Assembly: GCA_959347315.1 (NCBI GenBank)
Contig: OY365817.1
Span: 6,631,731-6,695,730, forward strand
Reading direction: 5' to 3'
From: Bimastos eiseni
Lineage: Eukaryota > Annelida > Clitellata > Crassiclitellata > Lumbricidae
DNA length: 64,000 nucleotides
A model generated the notes under the pieces. That model was not told where the DNA came from, did no database searches, and saw only the letters and a list, made by a program, of their open reading frames with translations. This document shows, piece by piece, positions 10,321 to 22,312 of the stretch; within the stretch, counting starts at the first letter, position 1; each line of letters begins with the position of its first letter. The translations under genes were made by a program, and so were the position numbers.

Positions 10321-11044
10321 GGGTTGTGGACAAACCCCTCTGACAAAACCCTCCTGACAAAACCCCCTCTCACAAAATTTCCCCTATAAGTAGGACAAAA
10401 AACCCCTACGAATAATTTTTGTTACTTTTTTAATTTTATTATTTAGAAACGTGTGTATACTTGAAAGGCTGAATTAAAGCATCTGTCATATGTTTCATTT
10501 GAAAGTCTGATGTAGTCACTCAGGTATCGTTGTCCAATAGTTAAATAGCAAACAGTTAATTAGTTCCTTAGTCCTTTTGTTGTTATTGTATGATAGGTAA
10601 ATGTACACTGAATGCACCACTGCGCGTAATTCATGGGCTATCTGTGACATGGCTTCTTCAGACGCGAAAGGTGAGTTTATGCAGAGTGTATGTGTGTTAT
10701 CTGTGACATGATTTCTTATATAAGTTAGACCAGAGGCGTCAATTCCCCTCTAACTGATGGAGCCAAATACTCTGGTTCCAAGTGTCAGGAAGTCAAGATA
10801 TCCATACTAAGACTAAAAAAAAATACACCCTCTCTCTGGACGCCTCTGAGTTAGACTAATAGCCGTACTGAGTGTCACTTGTAATGTTGTGCAGACTTTG
10901 TTAGTAGTGTCAGTTATTATGGTAGGGCTTCTAATTGCAGAAGCTAGTTAGGGCAAGAGCTGTTTCAGAGGGGTTTCGTCCGGGGGTTAATGTCCTGCCT
11001 AAAACAGAGGAGGATTATGTCATAGGGGGTTTTGTCCTACACCC
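10321..11044. mobile_element. Foldback/Mutator-like element A (724 bp)
   Basis: The ends are inverted: left GGGTTGTGGAC, right (reverse complement) GGGTGTAGGAC. Tandem GACAAAACCCCCTCT-type units follow inside each end. A 9-bp TSD flanks it: CAGCAGGCT (10312-10320) and CAGTAGGCT (11045-11053), 8 of 9 identical. No transposase is encoded. A 118-bp hAT MITE sits inside. Long TIRs built of subrepeats plus a 9-bp TSD are the hallmark of Drosophila Foldback elements, which belong with MULEs; the assignment here is by structure only. Confidence 0.8.
10731..10848. mobile_element. 118-bp hAT MITE inside element A
   Basis: Terminal inverted repeat CAGAGGCGTC is perfect at both ends. The 8-bp TSD AGTTAGAC lies at 10723-10730 and 10849-10856. 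The same MITE with the same TSD occurs at 30243-30359 and 31420-31534, so it inserted once into an ancestral Foldback-like element. Confidence 0.9.
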
Positions 11045-11229
11045 CAGTAGGCTAGAGGCAGTTCGTATTGGCTGATAACCGTTACGACTAAACTAACCTA
11101 AAGAGTAGATATGATGACACGAGAGGCGCATTAATGGGCCTATTTTTGCTTTCGGTTTTTGACCCACAGACGTTAACTGCAGTAGAATTTGACAAATGTT
11201 ATTAGCTATTATTTCTTCGGGGCTGCCAC

Positions 11230-11335
11230 GCTGAGAACGCTTCCGAGTAGCTAATGTAAAGCTGTTCCAAGCCGATTTCTCTTGTCTAGTAAGCTTTCTT
11301 GGGAATTCCTTGCGAAGTGACTCTGGCTTGATTGA
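11230..11335 (-). pseudogene. Fragment of an unnamed invertebrate repeat protein
   Basis: The minus strand reads LRKEFPRKLTRQEKSAWNSF. A homologous block, KEFPKKFTKQEKTVLHSF, lies in the opposite orientation at 11770. I know this sequence type only as a widespread uncharacterised invertebrate protein and cannot name its function. Confidence 0.4.
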
Positions 11336-11769
11336 TGTTGTAAACCAGCTGAGTTTCAGTCCGGATATCAAAAACGATCATTAAGAATAATATTATATTA
11401 TGTCAAATTTAATTTACATCGAGATTTTCATGTCTCTCAATGTTTGTGTTTTACTTATAGTTATTTCTTATTTATTTATTTAAATTTTAGAATTCAACCA
11501 TTAATAATTTTATAGTCCTACAGAATTTGCATTAATAATTAAAAATATTGAATCTTCTGTTACAACTTGTCATTTACTAACTTGTCATTTACTAACTCAT
11601 CAATGCAAAACTTACAAGGTGAAAACTGTCGTTCTGAATGTAGTAGGATAGTTGTATTTAAAGGATAGTCTTTTAAATTGACAAAATAGTTTTTATATAA
11701 TATTGTCATTACTGGTTTATTGTTGTACATTGCATTCATACAAGCTGAATTATGTTACTTTTAACTTAG

Positions 11770-11960
11770 TGCAAGGAATTCCCAAAAAAGTTTACTAAAC
11801 AAGAGAAAACGGTCTTGCACAGCTTTGCAGCAGTGATCACATGCTTCTTGGTCCGAAAACTATGTGGAGCTGGTCTCTAGTGAGGAACTACGGCAAAATG
11901 GGCTACGTAATGTCCCTCAGATTTCATATCGCGAAAGTATAAGCCCAAATGTCGGAAAAC
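11770..11960 (+). pseudogene. Second fragment of the same unnamed repeat protein
   Basis: The plus strand reads KEFPKKFTKQEKTVLHSF and then, after frame changes, NYVELV and LRNYGKMGYVMSLRFHI. Related proteins have an NYxxLVxxML...MGCxMSLKxH block at this point. It is broken by at least two frame changes and not a functional gene. It faces the 11230-11335 fragment in inverted orientation. Confidence 0.45.
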
Positions 11961-12789
11961 TAAGCATTTCTAAATCTCGTATGATCACTTTTGTATATAT
12001 GTTCATTTTGTGGCATTGAGATTTTTAAGTCTTTTTATGTGGTTTCTTCTGACTCTTATTGCTTTCTTTCTGACTTAATGTGAACAAAAAGAGGCAAATT
12101 CGCTCGTTTCGATTGTGTTTGTGATTTCATCTGTTAAATTTGTGCAAATGTTTTTTTAATCCACAGACGACAGGGTGTGCATCTGGTGTTTCTCATTATT
12201 GGTAGTCTGTGTTTAACTTACTGTCAACAAGAGCATATGTTTCTTCATCTTCAAGGCCTTCGAATCTGAGAGTCACGTTAGTTTGCCGCGATACAAATAA
12301 GATCATAATTTATTTATCTTAATCGGAGAAGACGGAACAAGATACATATAATAGTCACGATCAAATAAATCTTAATAACCTGACTGAAATCATATAAGAA
12401 AACATTGCAAAATTATTAGTAGGCCTACCGACAAACAAGGCCGTAAGGTTAATGACTTAGTTTGCAAAAAACTTTAAAAAACTTGAAGCAGGTTGGTCAT
12501 CGTTTCATCAAATTCACTGAAGGCGGGTAGAATGGATTACTACTGGAGAGACTAAAGGAGTTGCAGGTCTCCAGCTGTTTAAAGCACAGATGTCTTGAAC
12601 GTCCTCGATTTGTCTCTTGTCTGCTTCTTGTTCTTTATAACTTTTCCTGAATTTAAAACACGCAACATGAACCGATAATTTTCTATATGAAATAAAATAT
12701 GTCTGTATAACTGGACAAATTATTCAACAATATTTTAATTCAGGCTGATTACTCTTTTAAGATTGCTAATAATTTAAGTATAGGCTATC
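11961..12789. other. AT-rich, nothing recognised
   Basis: No coding similarity, tandem array or paired termini were found here. The stretch 11336-11769 between the two inverted fragments is likewise blank. Confidence 0.4.
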
Positions 12790-13109
12790 AAATGGCGAAA
12801 GTTGACTGCAAACTGTTGGACCACATCAAATCCAGAAAACTGCGGTACTTCGGGCACATCGTGAGACAGCCTAAAGACAGTTTTGAGAACAGTGTAATGT
12901 TAGGTATAGTGGAAGGAAGACGAAGTCGTGGAAGACCCAGAATCTGCTGGTTTGACAATGTCATGGCGTGGACTGGTTTAAGAGGCACAAGCTTAATGAA
13001 CATCGTACGAGACAGAAAGCATTGGACATCACTTTCCCATTCATGTAGTCAACCGTCACGAAGCGACGATGACGATGTAATCATGACATGGCAATCATTT
13101 TCTTTTTAA
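12790..13109 (+). pseudogene. LINE C-terminal domain (F1)
   Basis: An uninterrupted 105-codon stretch opens with LLDHIKSRKLRYFGHIVRQ, passes VMLGIVEGRRSRGRPRI and WFDNVMAWTGL, and ends RDRKHWTSLSHSCSQPSRSD. This is the conserved C-terminus of RTE/L1-like endonuclease-RT LINEs. The 5' part of the protein is missing, as expected from 5' truncation. It is less decayed than the other F1 fragments but lacks any catalytic domain. Confidence 0.85.
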
Positions 13110-14040
13110 AATCATGTAGATAAAAGGATAAAACGGTTATAGACATAGACTATAGAACACTGTAGAATTCGAGGAAATGAGGAAACATATTTAACAAGCT
13201 TTGGTAAATACTTTTGCATTGGACAAAGTGAGGATGTAGAAAAGACGAGGCTAATCACAAGTAGAAGACAAAAAGCTTGGCACAGACGTGCGCAGGCGTG
13301 CACCTGAAAAATTAAGAAGGGATATTCCTCCCTTCTTCATTTTTGTTAGGTGCACGCCTGTGCACGTCTGCGCCAAGCCGCTTCAAGTTTCTTCAAGTTC
13401 TTTTGAATTAGCTAACTGGTAAGAAACTAGACAGGAATGAAGTGGACGATAATGCAAATGACGGCGCGAATAAGCGAAAGAAGAGAAAATTGATGAAAGA
13501 ATTGAGAATGAAAGTAGAAAAAAGTAGATGAAGAAGCCAAAGTGGGGAGGAAATTATAGTGGTAGGTTTGTGGGAATCCTATGTTAATAAACAAAAAAGT
13601 ATTATACTTATTCAATCTGGACATAGTACTATTCGGAAGCAGATTCTTAAATAGATGCAGCATGTATTACCAAAATGTCACAAGACTCAGCTGAAAATCC
13701 ATTATACTCTAGCTTAAACTGTATAAAATGTTCTCTGGAGCTTTGAAACTGAATCTAGGTAAATTAATTGGTTCTTTTTAAATAGTCGAAGAGCTGTTTT
13801 AACTAAATTGTCATTGTATGATCTGTAACGAATTATGCATTGAAAGAATTCACGCTGGTTCCAAGAAAGTCTACAGTAAAGTTTACAGAGGTAAAGAAGT
13901 TGCGTGATCCTCGGTTGAAGAATTTGTTTGAGTAGAAACGTTTGTGAAGATTTTAATAAGTGGTTTGATTTAATGATTGCAGACTGCAATATTGGGCACA
14001 AGACCAAAAAGTCAAGACCAAGACCGAGTGATCCGAGGAA
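13110..14040. other. Unassigned sequence with one strong hairpin
   Basis: Apart from the hairpin at 13273-13383 nothing is recognised. Short AAGACCAAGACCGAG-type runs at 14000-14037 and 14163-14204 flank the LINE scrap at 14041-14158. Confidence 0.4.
13273..13383. repeat. Long imperfect hairpin (~50-bp arms)
   Basis: The left arm begins AAGCTTGGCACAGACGTGCG; the right arm, reverse complemented, reads AAGCGGCTTGGCGCAGACGT and continues in step to GAAGAAGGGA. The loop is only about six bases near 13323-13328. It may be a small fold-back MITE or a hairpin RNA source; no TSD is clear. Confidence 0.85.
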
Positions 14041-14158
14041 GAAAACATGTCTGACAAAACTGATAAGAAGACTGAATCGAGAGACTGAAGTGAGAAGGCA
14101 GGCCTATACTTCAACATAAAGAAGACAAAGAGAATGACAACAGCTAATTGGGACATGA
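14041..14158 (+). pseudogene. 118-bp LINE RT scrap (F1)
   Basis: It reads LTKLIRRLNRETE and on to a degraded ISTKKTK region, aligning with 1016-1110 of the copy-1 RT fragment. It lies ~150 bp upstream of the copy-2 block. Confidence 0.7.
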
Positions 14159-14280
14159 GTACTCCAAGACCAAAACCGAGGGATCAAGGACCAAGACCGT
14201 GACTCATTTTTATAAGCACCTCCATTTATTAAGATGTTAGAACAAAATAACATGATTAAAACATTAATTTATGAAGGTAT

Positions 14281-14867
14281 CATGGAGTTACAGAAAAGAG
14301 TATGGACAAAAAGTCTCGTTGATTATAGCATTGCATTTGACTGCATCAGCAATATCTTGATCAGTTTTCCACATCAGTTTTTGCAACTGATGTGGAAAAC
14401 TCTAATAGAGATAGAGAAACACTTGATACTAAAAGAATTGCAAGAAGACTGGGAGGCGGTGATAAGAACAGAATTTCCCTAAATTATAGGCAGGCCTATA
14501 TTTCAACACACACGAATTTAAAATGAATAAAGTGCAAGAATGCAAGGGTGCATCCTGACCCATTTCTATTCGACCTGCATGCAGATAGGATAATGAGGAG
14601 CATGGAAATGGAAGAGGCAACTGAAGGAGTACAGACAGCAGAAAGAACACTGAATAATCTAAGATATGCGGATGATTGGCAGGGAAGACAGCACATCTGG
14701 CAAAACTGACAAGAAGACTGAACAGAGAAAGTGAGAAGGCAGGCTTGTATTTCAACACCAAGAAGACAAAGATTATGACAATAGCCGAATGGGACAGTTT
14801 TGAGACAGATGGATGGGAAATAGAGGTGATAAGAAGCTTCACGTATCTGATAATTAGTATAAAATAA
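14281..14867 (+). pseudogene. LINE reverse transcriptase fragment (F1), copy 2
   Basis: Same fragment as 635-1182 but with upstream coding sequence preserved. Motif A is at about 14312-14345 in a frame that is open from ~14234 to 14482. YADD is at 14668-14676, followed by the same small deletion and frameshift. Nonfunctional. Confidence 0.8.
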
Positions 14868-16389
14868 TTAAATAGTGAAACTAGTATAACTTAAGTTAGA
14901 TAAAAGCTATTTCGATTCTGTTAAACGTATTTTGGAGCAGACTCGTTGTAGAATTACGAGTTAATAAAAAAAAGTCAAAAACGACAAGCGATGGTTTTCG
15001 ACCCCCGGCCTCACAAATGCGAACGGATTTTGGTAAATCCATGTTTACTGCCCTTTATGCTATTATGCTCATTCATATGCTCCATGTTGTTCCATCATTA
15101 TTCATTTATTTTCGCAATGATCTTGTACCCTTGTTGAACAATGGCACAATCTGTCATCCTCTTATTCACATGCTACATCTCCAATCTTAATTAACATGTT
15201 GAAGATCTGGGGCAAAGCCTCTCCAATTTCCGGTACTTAGTTGCTCATGAAATTGCTGAGCTAGTGTTAGGCCAGAGAAAACATGAGCATATAGTCTTAC
15301 AAGTTTGAACAAAGGTTAAAGATAAAACATGCGAGCCACGACCTGATAATAGTTGGTGTTCTGTTCTCGAAGGAAACTCTTACTTTCGTGTGCTGTTTTG
15401 TTTTTCAGCAAAGGGGACTTCTGGACAGAGATAAGTTGAATGAATACATACGTTCAATTTCAACTTTAACATTGATTCTAATAAACATTTTGATTAACAA
15501 TTACTTTTAAGGGCAAAATAAACAATTTCAAAGTTTGTGACCATGATTTTGAATTGGTTCTTGATTTCAATGTTTAACATTTACATGTTTAAAGGGCGTA
15601 ACTTGGATTTTTAAAAATAAAATTATTTTTCACATTAATAAAAAATACGAAATATATATTGTTTATTTTACAGGAATTTTCCCAAAGAAATTATTATTTG
15701 CTTGGCCCAACATCCAAATCTCATAATAATACAATGTATAATGTCTGTGCAAATTTTCATACCTGTATCACAAAGTGCACAATCACTGGATATTTCGGAT
15801 CTGAGCCGCTGCACTATTATGGCATGAATATAAAATCTGATTCGATTCGAGATTTGATTCCTTAAATTACCCTCATTTGAGACTCGATTAGGTATGGAAA
15901 TTTGTGATTTGTCCGTCGTCGTCCTCCATACGTGGTGTATGGAGGCTGGCCCAAAAAATGTTTGACGTACAAAATCCAGAGGACTCGGGACCCACAAAAA
16001 AATCTATTCTGTCTCGAGCATTGGGAACCACAGAAGCCGAGCGATGAGATCGGCGACCAGAGCGGGCGGAGGTTAATATGAGTAGAGCTCGAAGATAGAC
16101 ATGCAAGACAGGGTTTGACAATAGATGAGATCCTAAAATGAATTCGTTGATGAACAGGACGCCGGTGGAAAATATCCCGCATGTAGGCTACACAGTCAAT
16201 AAAGCGAGCAGCGGATCGGACCTGTGGGAGACCACAAAAGAGAGAGAGGAACAGTACGATTATCGATAAAGGTACGAATCAAGGTGACAGCAGGAGATGA
16301 GAGCGGAATGCAACCGCAAACTGGCACAAGAAATAATAGCAGGAATGTCGTAGTATGCTTCGCAAAAAACATTTCTTGGTCCAAAACGG
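14868..16389. other. Unassigned 1.5-kb stretch (copy 2)
   Basis: Identical by eye to 1183-2704; no recognisable coding content. Confidence 0.45.
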
Positions 16390-16935
16390 AATGGGAATAG
16401 CTGAATGGGACAGTTTTTGAGACAGATGAATTGGAAATAGAGGTGGTAAGAAGCTTCACGTATCTGGGATAATTAGTATAAAAAGGGGGAGAATGTGACT
16501 TGGAAATGAAGAGAAGGGTGGCGATAGCTGCATTGAACGGATTGGAAAAGATATGGAAGGACAAACATGTGAGCATAGACACGAAAAAAAGGCTAGTCAG
16601 AGCAATGACCTTCCCTACAGTACTATATGGCTTCGAGACGTGGACAAAGAATGTGAAGAAAAAGATCAACGCATGCGAAATGTAGATATATAGAGGAAGA
16701 TGACAAGAATAGCATGGTCGGAGAAAAGGAGAAACAAAGGAGTGCGCAAGGAGATTGGAGCTGAGAATGACGAGACGTTACAGCACACAGCGTTGAGAAG
16801 GAAGCTGGGGGGGGGGGTTCTTTGGACATGTATGCGGTCAGATGAACTGAAGGCTGGCGGCGTGTGGAGAAGGAAGGAAGAAAAGAGGGCGCCCAAGGAA
16901 AATTGGATGGACGAGGTACACGAGAAACCGGAATG
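16390..16935 (+). pseudogene. LINE post-RT domain fragment (F1), copy 2
   Basis: Identical to 2705-3250 at offset 13685, including the LYGFETWT block (16500-16685) and the G11 run. Confidence 0.8.
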
Positions 16936-17320
16936 AACCTCTAGGAACTAAGGGATGTGACTTCGGAAAGAAAGACGTTGATCATAACGGTCGCTAGAGT
17001 TCGAAGAACTGACAGCACAAGTTGACAAGGTGAACATAGAGTTTTAACACAATGTTTGATAAAACATCTTTGAATTGCAAAAGAATAATAATCCATTATT
17101 ATGACCCATGAAACAGTTTTTGACGGCCTTTCCAAACCTTTGCGGTCTCAGCAGTGTGCTTCATCCTAAGAATATCACACAATAAATTATTTACCATATA
17201 AATTGCCATATTAACCACGGACCACGATAATTGCCGTTTGACAATGTCTACACGTAACCGACCACTACTTTAGATTGATCAGAAGCTTAAAATTTGTGTA
17301 CAACATTTTTTAATTAAAGG

Positions 17321-17608
17321 GTGGCTCCATTTGTAGTTCAAAATGTATATTTTGTCGATGAAACTACTGGAAGCCCGGTACCGACGAAACCTGGCAAGTT
17401 CGGCGGGACTGGGTCGCTTGAATCATTTTTCACCCATTTCGAGGTGTGTGCTAGACACAACCTGATGGACCGCCCTGGACCTTGCTGCGCTCAGGAGAAG
17501 GCCGCCACCCAAGTGCTGTGTGATTTCGGAGCGAGGCAGGACGTGACCTACGAGGAACACGTGGAGAGGCTACGTCAGCGTCTACTACTCTACTCCAACG
17601 CACGCTAA
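17321..17608 (+). pseudogene. Ty3/gypsy gag fragment, copy 2
   Basis: Same 95-codon Gag N-terminal relic as 3636-3923, identical in translation, followed by the inverted LTR-like segment at 17615-18215. Confidence 0.75.
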
Positions 17609-17614
17609 TTAGCC

Positions 17615-18215
17615 GGTTTATATTCAATCCCTGAAGAGTTTAGGTGAATTAAAAAGGGGAGAGAAGCAATCGGTTTGACTTCAGACCATTGCAAAATGTA
17701 GAGACCTCCAGTAGTCCATGTGAACTCAAGTCGGTGGTTGGGGAGGAGAAGAAGACGGAAAGAGACGAAGTCTCTTTCTGTCTTCCGAAGAGACGAAGTC
17801 TCTTTCGGTCAGTCTCCCGCGACGAACCCATGCATTCACAGGGACTTCCAGCGTAACTCGCACAAATGTTATTATATAATATAACTGATTTTCAATCGAA
17901 TACATATAAAGAGATGCACTACACCGAGAGCAATCATTGTTAAACATGCTTCAATGTGGGAAAAATAGTCGCGCGTGGTTACCCTGCGGTAAAACAGCGC
18001 TTTGTTCTAGAAGATGGACAATATTGTGTTCGACACTTGGCCCGAATACGCTAAGAACGAATGATGATACCGTGTTGCGTCTTCGGAAGAGGCGTCAATA
18101 AATTTTTTAACCTTATGCCGAGGTTCTGGTTACGAGTAACTTACGACGTCGTATACTTTAGGCAGTGGCTACGCAAACCAGACGCGATATTTAGAAAGAA
18201 GCCAGACGACTATCT
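17615..18215 (-). repeat. Gypsy LTR-like segment, copy 2
   Basis: Duplicate of 3930-4530; inverted relative to the adjoining gag fragment and to the LTR at 25738. Confidence 0.65.
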
Positions 18216-18261
18216 TCGATAGAAGTGAACATTTTAATCCGAAAACTCAGTACCTATAACT

Positions 18262-19560
18262 GAGCCAAATTGTACAAGCTATCTTGAAAGTCGCTCACAA
18301 ATTGTATCAGTTTATCATTGTCTTTCAGGATTATGACCAATTTACCATATGGTACCTCAAGGCTGGTATTTGTCTTGGCCCGCTTCTGTTTTTGATCTAA
18401 ATCAATGATTTGCACAAAAATATTATACAAAAATATTGTATTATTCGCCGATGATTCCAATGTTCTATACTCACGAATCAATAGATATTCTGTGTTAAAA
18501 TGTTAATTCTAACTCCTCACAGTAGCTGATTGCTTTCGGCTAAACAAACTACCCTCAATCTAAATAGAACAAATTACATCCTGTTTAGATCTCATAGATT
18601 CCCCCGAAAAATCCCATCTTAATTGTTGAAGTAGTCCCTACCAGAGTCCTGGGAGTATACATCGATCAGCACTTGAATTGGAAAGAACACATAAACAATA
18701 TCTCTAATAAATATAGCCAAGCAGATTTCGCTCATCCAAATTGACTCCAATCTCTGTTCGGATTACGCTTTATTATTCTCTCATCTATCCATACTTAACT
18801 TATTGCAATCTAACTTCGGTCACCACTTATAGTTTTAATTGTAAGAAACTCACCACCCTTTAAAAAAGGCTGTCCGATATATTGAAAACAGTTGTTATAG
18901 AGAAATAGGCCTATATACCCTTATACACGTCTCAGTATTTATTTTTAAAATATGTGCTGTTGAGTGTTGATTAAAATTAGGCGGATGTAAATAGGAGAAT
19001 TGGTGTATCGCTATAATTATGATTGACATGTTTCTAATCAGTTTTTTGGCCTTACCTCTAATCGCCACTTCTATTTGGCAATAAATTCGACATCCTATGA
19101 CCCTCCTTATGCGCACACAAATACTCGGTTGTTTTACACTCGATGTACTGGATCCCGTTTATGTAATCTTATCCCAACATACATTCAACACCAGCCAAAT
19201 ATTAGATTCTTTAAAAATAAACTTCGCCTTTATTTGCTTGAAGACACCTCTAAGTATTGAGCGTTTGTATTTCTGTATATTTAGTGGATTAAATGGGCCC
19301 TTAGCATTAGTTAAGATTCCATCTATTTTTACTCATCTGATATGCGAATGCTAGTAACATTGGTACCCATGCCAGTTTATAATTTTATATAGGGGCCTCT
19401 AGTTAGCGAGGTCGCTGACCTCCTTTATTTCCTCTGAGTAATCATGATATTAATTTATGCTAACTTGTTGTTTGTCATTTCGCATGTTTTTTTACCAAAT
19501 TAAATTGAATCGAATGAATTGAATTGATTTCGAATTGAACTAATAAAAACATACGAGTTC
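18262..19560 (+). pseudogene. CR1/Jockey-like LINE (F2) with native 3' end
   Basis: Same RT blocks as 4590-5430, but the coding sequence continues past the duplication edge as YARTNTR-like text, RLFYTRCTGSRLCNLIPTYI and FFKNKLRLYLLEDTSKY, ending at a stop at 19258-19260. A ~300-bp 3' UTR follows and ends in an ATTGAAT-type repeat tail near 19500-19545, a typical short-repeat LINE 3' end. The 5' part is truncated within the RT. Several stops and frameshifts make it nonfunctional. Confidence 0.8.
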
Positions 19561-21792
19561 TACATGCCAGTATTATTGATGGTGCTGTAAGAAATCTTAC
19601 AAATCTTCTGAGATAGGGACTGATCTCGCCCCCAAACGTGTGCAGCTGCATTAACACATCCAGCGATTGTAGCTCCTTTTCCAGCGGCAGCTGTTCGTTC
19701 ACCAAGGGACATACATCAATCGGCCAACAGAAGGCCTCCATCGCTGTGACTCGCAAGAAGGCCACCATGGAGAGCACCCACCACAAGGCCAGAACCTACC
19801 CCGGTTTTGCAAAATCGGCCCCACACCAGACTAAAATTCCGATGCCGACCCCAAGAACGAGGGTTCCACTTCCCTCCACGCGTAGAGCTATTCCTCAGCT
19901 AGAAGTATAAAAGAAATTCAGAGGTGGAGGCCTATTAGACGGGCATTCTTTGGAGAAAGACCCACCCGTATTCCTGTCCGCTATGGAGGAAAATACCAGC
20001 GAGATCCTGAAAAAGAACGTGGTAAAACACAAGGCATCGAATACTCGCAATGTTCAACTCTCGAGTTTGAGAACCCATGAATGGATGATACAATAAAATC
20101 ATACTTTCGTACAAAAGCTATACCTCTGCTAGAGTCAGAAAATGAAACGGAAGCGTTACGAGCGGACAGTGCAAAAACTCATAGGCGGATAGATAACTTC
20201 ACACAACTGGGTTCAGGCTGGGTAGTGCGCAGAATCGTGGCACTGGACATCTATACCGCAAAATATCAACCATTACTTCAAAACTCCGAAATACATACCA
20301 CTTGGACCAGTCATTAACGTAACGAATAAAGACAACCGATGCTTCGAATGGACAATCTTATTAGCACTATGTTCAGCAGACGAAACCCCCACAAAGAACC
20401 ACCAAATATCAAGAACACCTAAACTAGTTGATATTCGACGGAATAGAATTAACAATTTGAGTCACAGACATCGACAAGTTCGAAAAGATGAATCCAACCA
20501 TTTCGGTTAATGTGTTCGGTTGAGAAGAGAAGCAAGCATCTGTACCCGATTCGAATCTCCAGGGAAACCAAAATAGAAGACAACGTAGACCTTCGACTTA
20601 TGGATAGCGATGGAATAAGCAATATATGTGGATAAATGACCTTAGTAAGAATGGCAAACAGAAATATCAAACACGAACACATGGTCTATCCATGTCGTAA
20701 CTGTCTCTGCACAACATCTGCTTGCGTTCTGTCGTTGAACTGTCCACAAACCACAAAGAATTCAGATGCCATAAGAAGGTAACAATGTGTTAAAATTTCA
20801 GAACTACCATAAACAGATGTTGACGCCATACGCAATCTATGCTGATTTTGAAGCGCACAACACTCCGACCATCGATACCAGCGACAATAACACTAGACTT
20901 ATCGAGGAACAAAAGGCAAACAGTTCATGCTGGTCGTGCGTACCAGTGGGCAATTCGACGATCCAGTCGAGGAGAAAATCAGTCGATAAATTTCTAGAAT
21001 GTGTGAAAATGGAAGCCACAATATCAGGCAAATACTACAAAACGTGGTGAATATGGAATGACTGAAAAGAGACTACACAGCCTACAGAAATGCAACCACG
21101 TGCTACATTTGTGAAAAGGACCTCCACGGGGATAAGGTTAGAGCCACGACCACCGGTAAATACAGAGGTTCAGCCCACAACGAGTGTGGCCTAAAACCGA
21201 GAATACCCACACAACACAGTAAGATCACTGTCGTTTTCCACAACCTTCAGAATTACGATAGTCACTTGATCATGCAAGCCATCGGAAACTCTCACGGAAA
21301 ATTCGAAAAGATGTTGTGTATTCCCAACAACATGGAAAAGTACATGTCCTTCTCTCTACGCAGTCTAGGCTCATCTAGGCTCATCGACAGTTTCTGAACT
21401 ACTCCCTAGCTACACTATCGGGTAATTTATCGCTGGACGACTTGAAATCATCAGCAAAAACAATCACGGAGAGAACATCGAAATTCTGAGAAGAAAAGGA
21501 GTTTACCCGTATGATTACGTCAATTGTCCGCAACGCTTCGAAGAAACACAACTTCCGTCAAAAGAGGCGTTCTACAACAAGGTGTATACAGAAGAAATCT
21601 CAGATTCTGACTAAAATCTTTGAGTGCAAAACCTTCGGAGATTACTCAAGATGGATGTGCTACTTCTGACAGACCTGTTTCAGACATTCAGAGAAACTTT
21701 GATGGAGCATTACACGCTGGATCAGGTCAACTACCTGATCGGATGAGATGCGATACTAAAAGTGACGATGATCGACCTGGAACTGTTAACGG

Positions 21793-21816
21793 ACATATAT
21801 ATATATATATATATAT
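21793..21816. repeat. TA dinucleotide repeat inside the PolB fossil
   Basis: Twelve TA/AT units interrupt the polymerase reading frame between the LELLTD and MHLFIEKG blocks. Confidence 0.95.
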
Positions 21817-22312
21817 GCACCTCTTCATCGAGAAAGGCATGCGTGGTGGTGTCTCAATGGATTCCAAGAGATTCGCCAAGACTAACAACTCACAGTGTCC
21901 ATAGTAATTACGACCCATCGAGGCCTAAGAATTCGATTATATAAATCGACGCCAAAAATCTACACGGATGGGCCATGCAGCAATACCTACAATAGCACGA
22001 GTTCGCGTGGAAGAACGCTGTCACTATCGAGGAAATACTCTCCACTCCGGATGACTCCGACAAAGGATTCTCTGTCGACATCGAGTGCCCGGAACACCTT
22101 CACAACGCTCGCAACGACTATACCCACTAGCTCCAAAAGGCTCACAAGTTCCAGGAGAATGGCTATCCAGCTACCAGCATGATCTACAAAGCGTGTTGGG
22201 AGGCGGTTTCGTAGAATGTGTCAAACTGGTTCCAAGTTTGCGGAAAAAGAGCGATATGTGGTGCACTACATGACTCTAAAACTGTACGCGTCGCTGGGTT
22301 TGAAATTCACTA

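Larger units (their letters stand above)
14312..19083. repeat. 4.8-kb segmental duplication, copy 2 (probable source)
   Basis: Direct repeat of 635-5430, near identical. The left edge continues upstream into LINE coding sequence (ELQKRVWTKSLVDYSIAFD) and the right edge continues into the native LINE 3' end, so this copy has native flanks at both ends. It retains a 17-bp inverted repeat (AGTTTTCCACATCAGTT and its complement, 14352-14390) that an 8-bp deletion shortens in copy 1. Confidence 0.95.
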
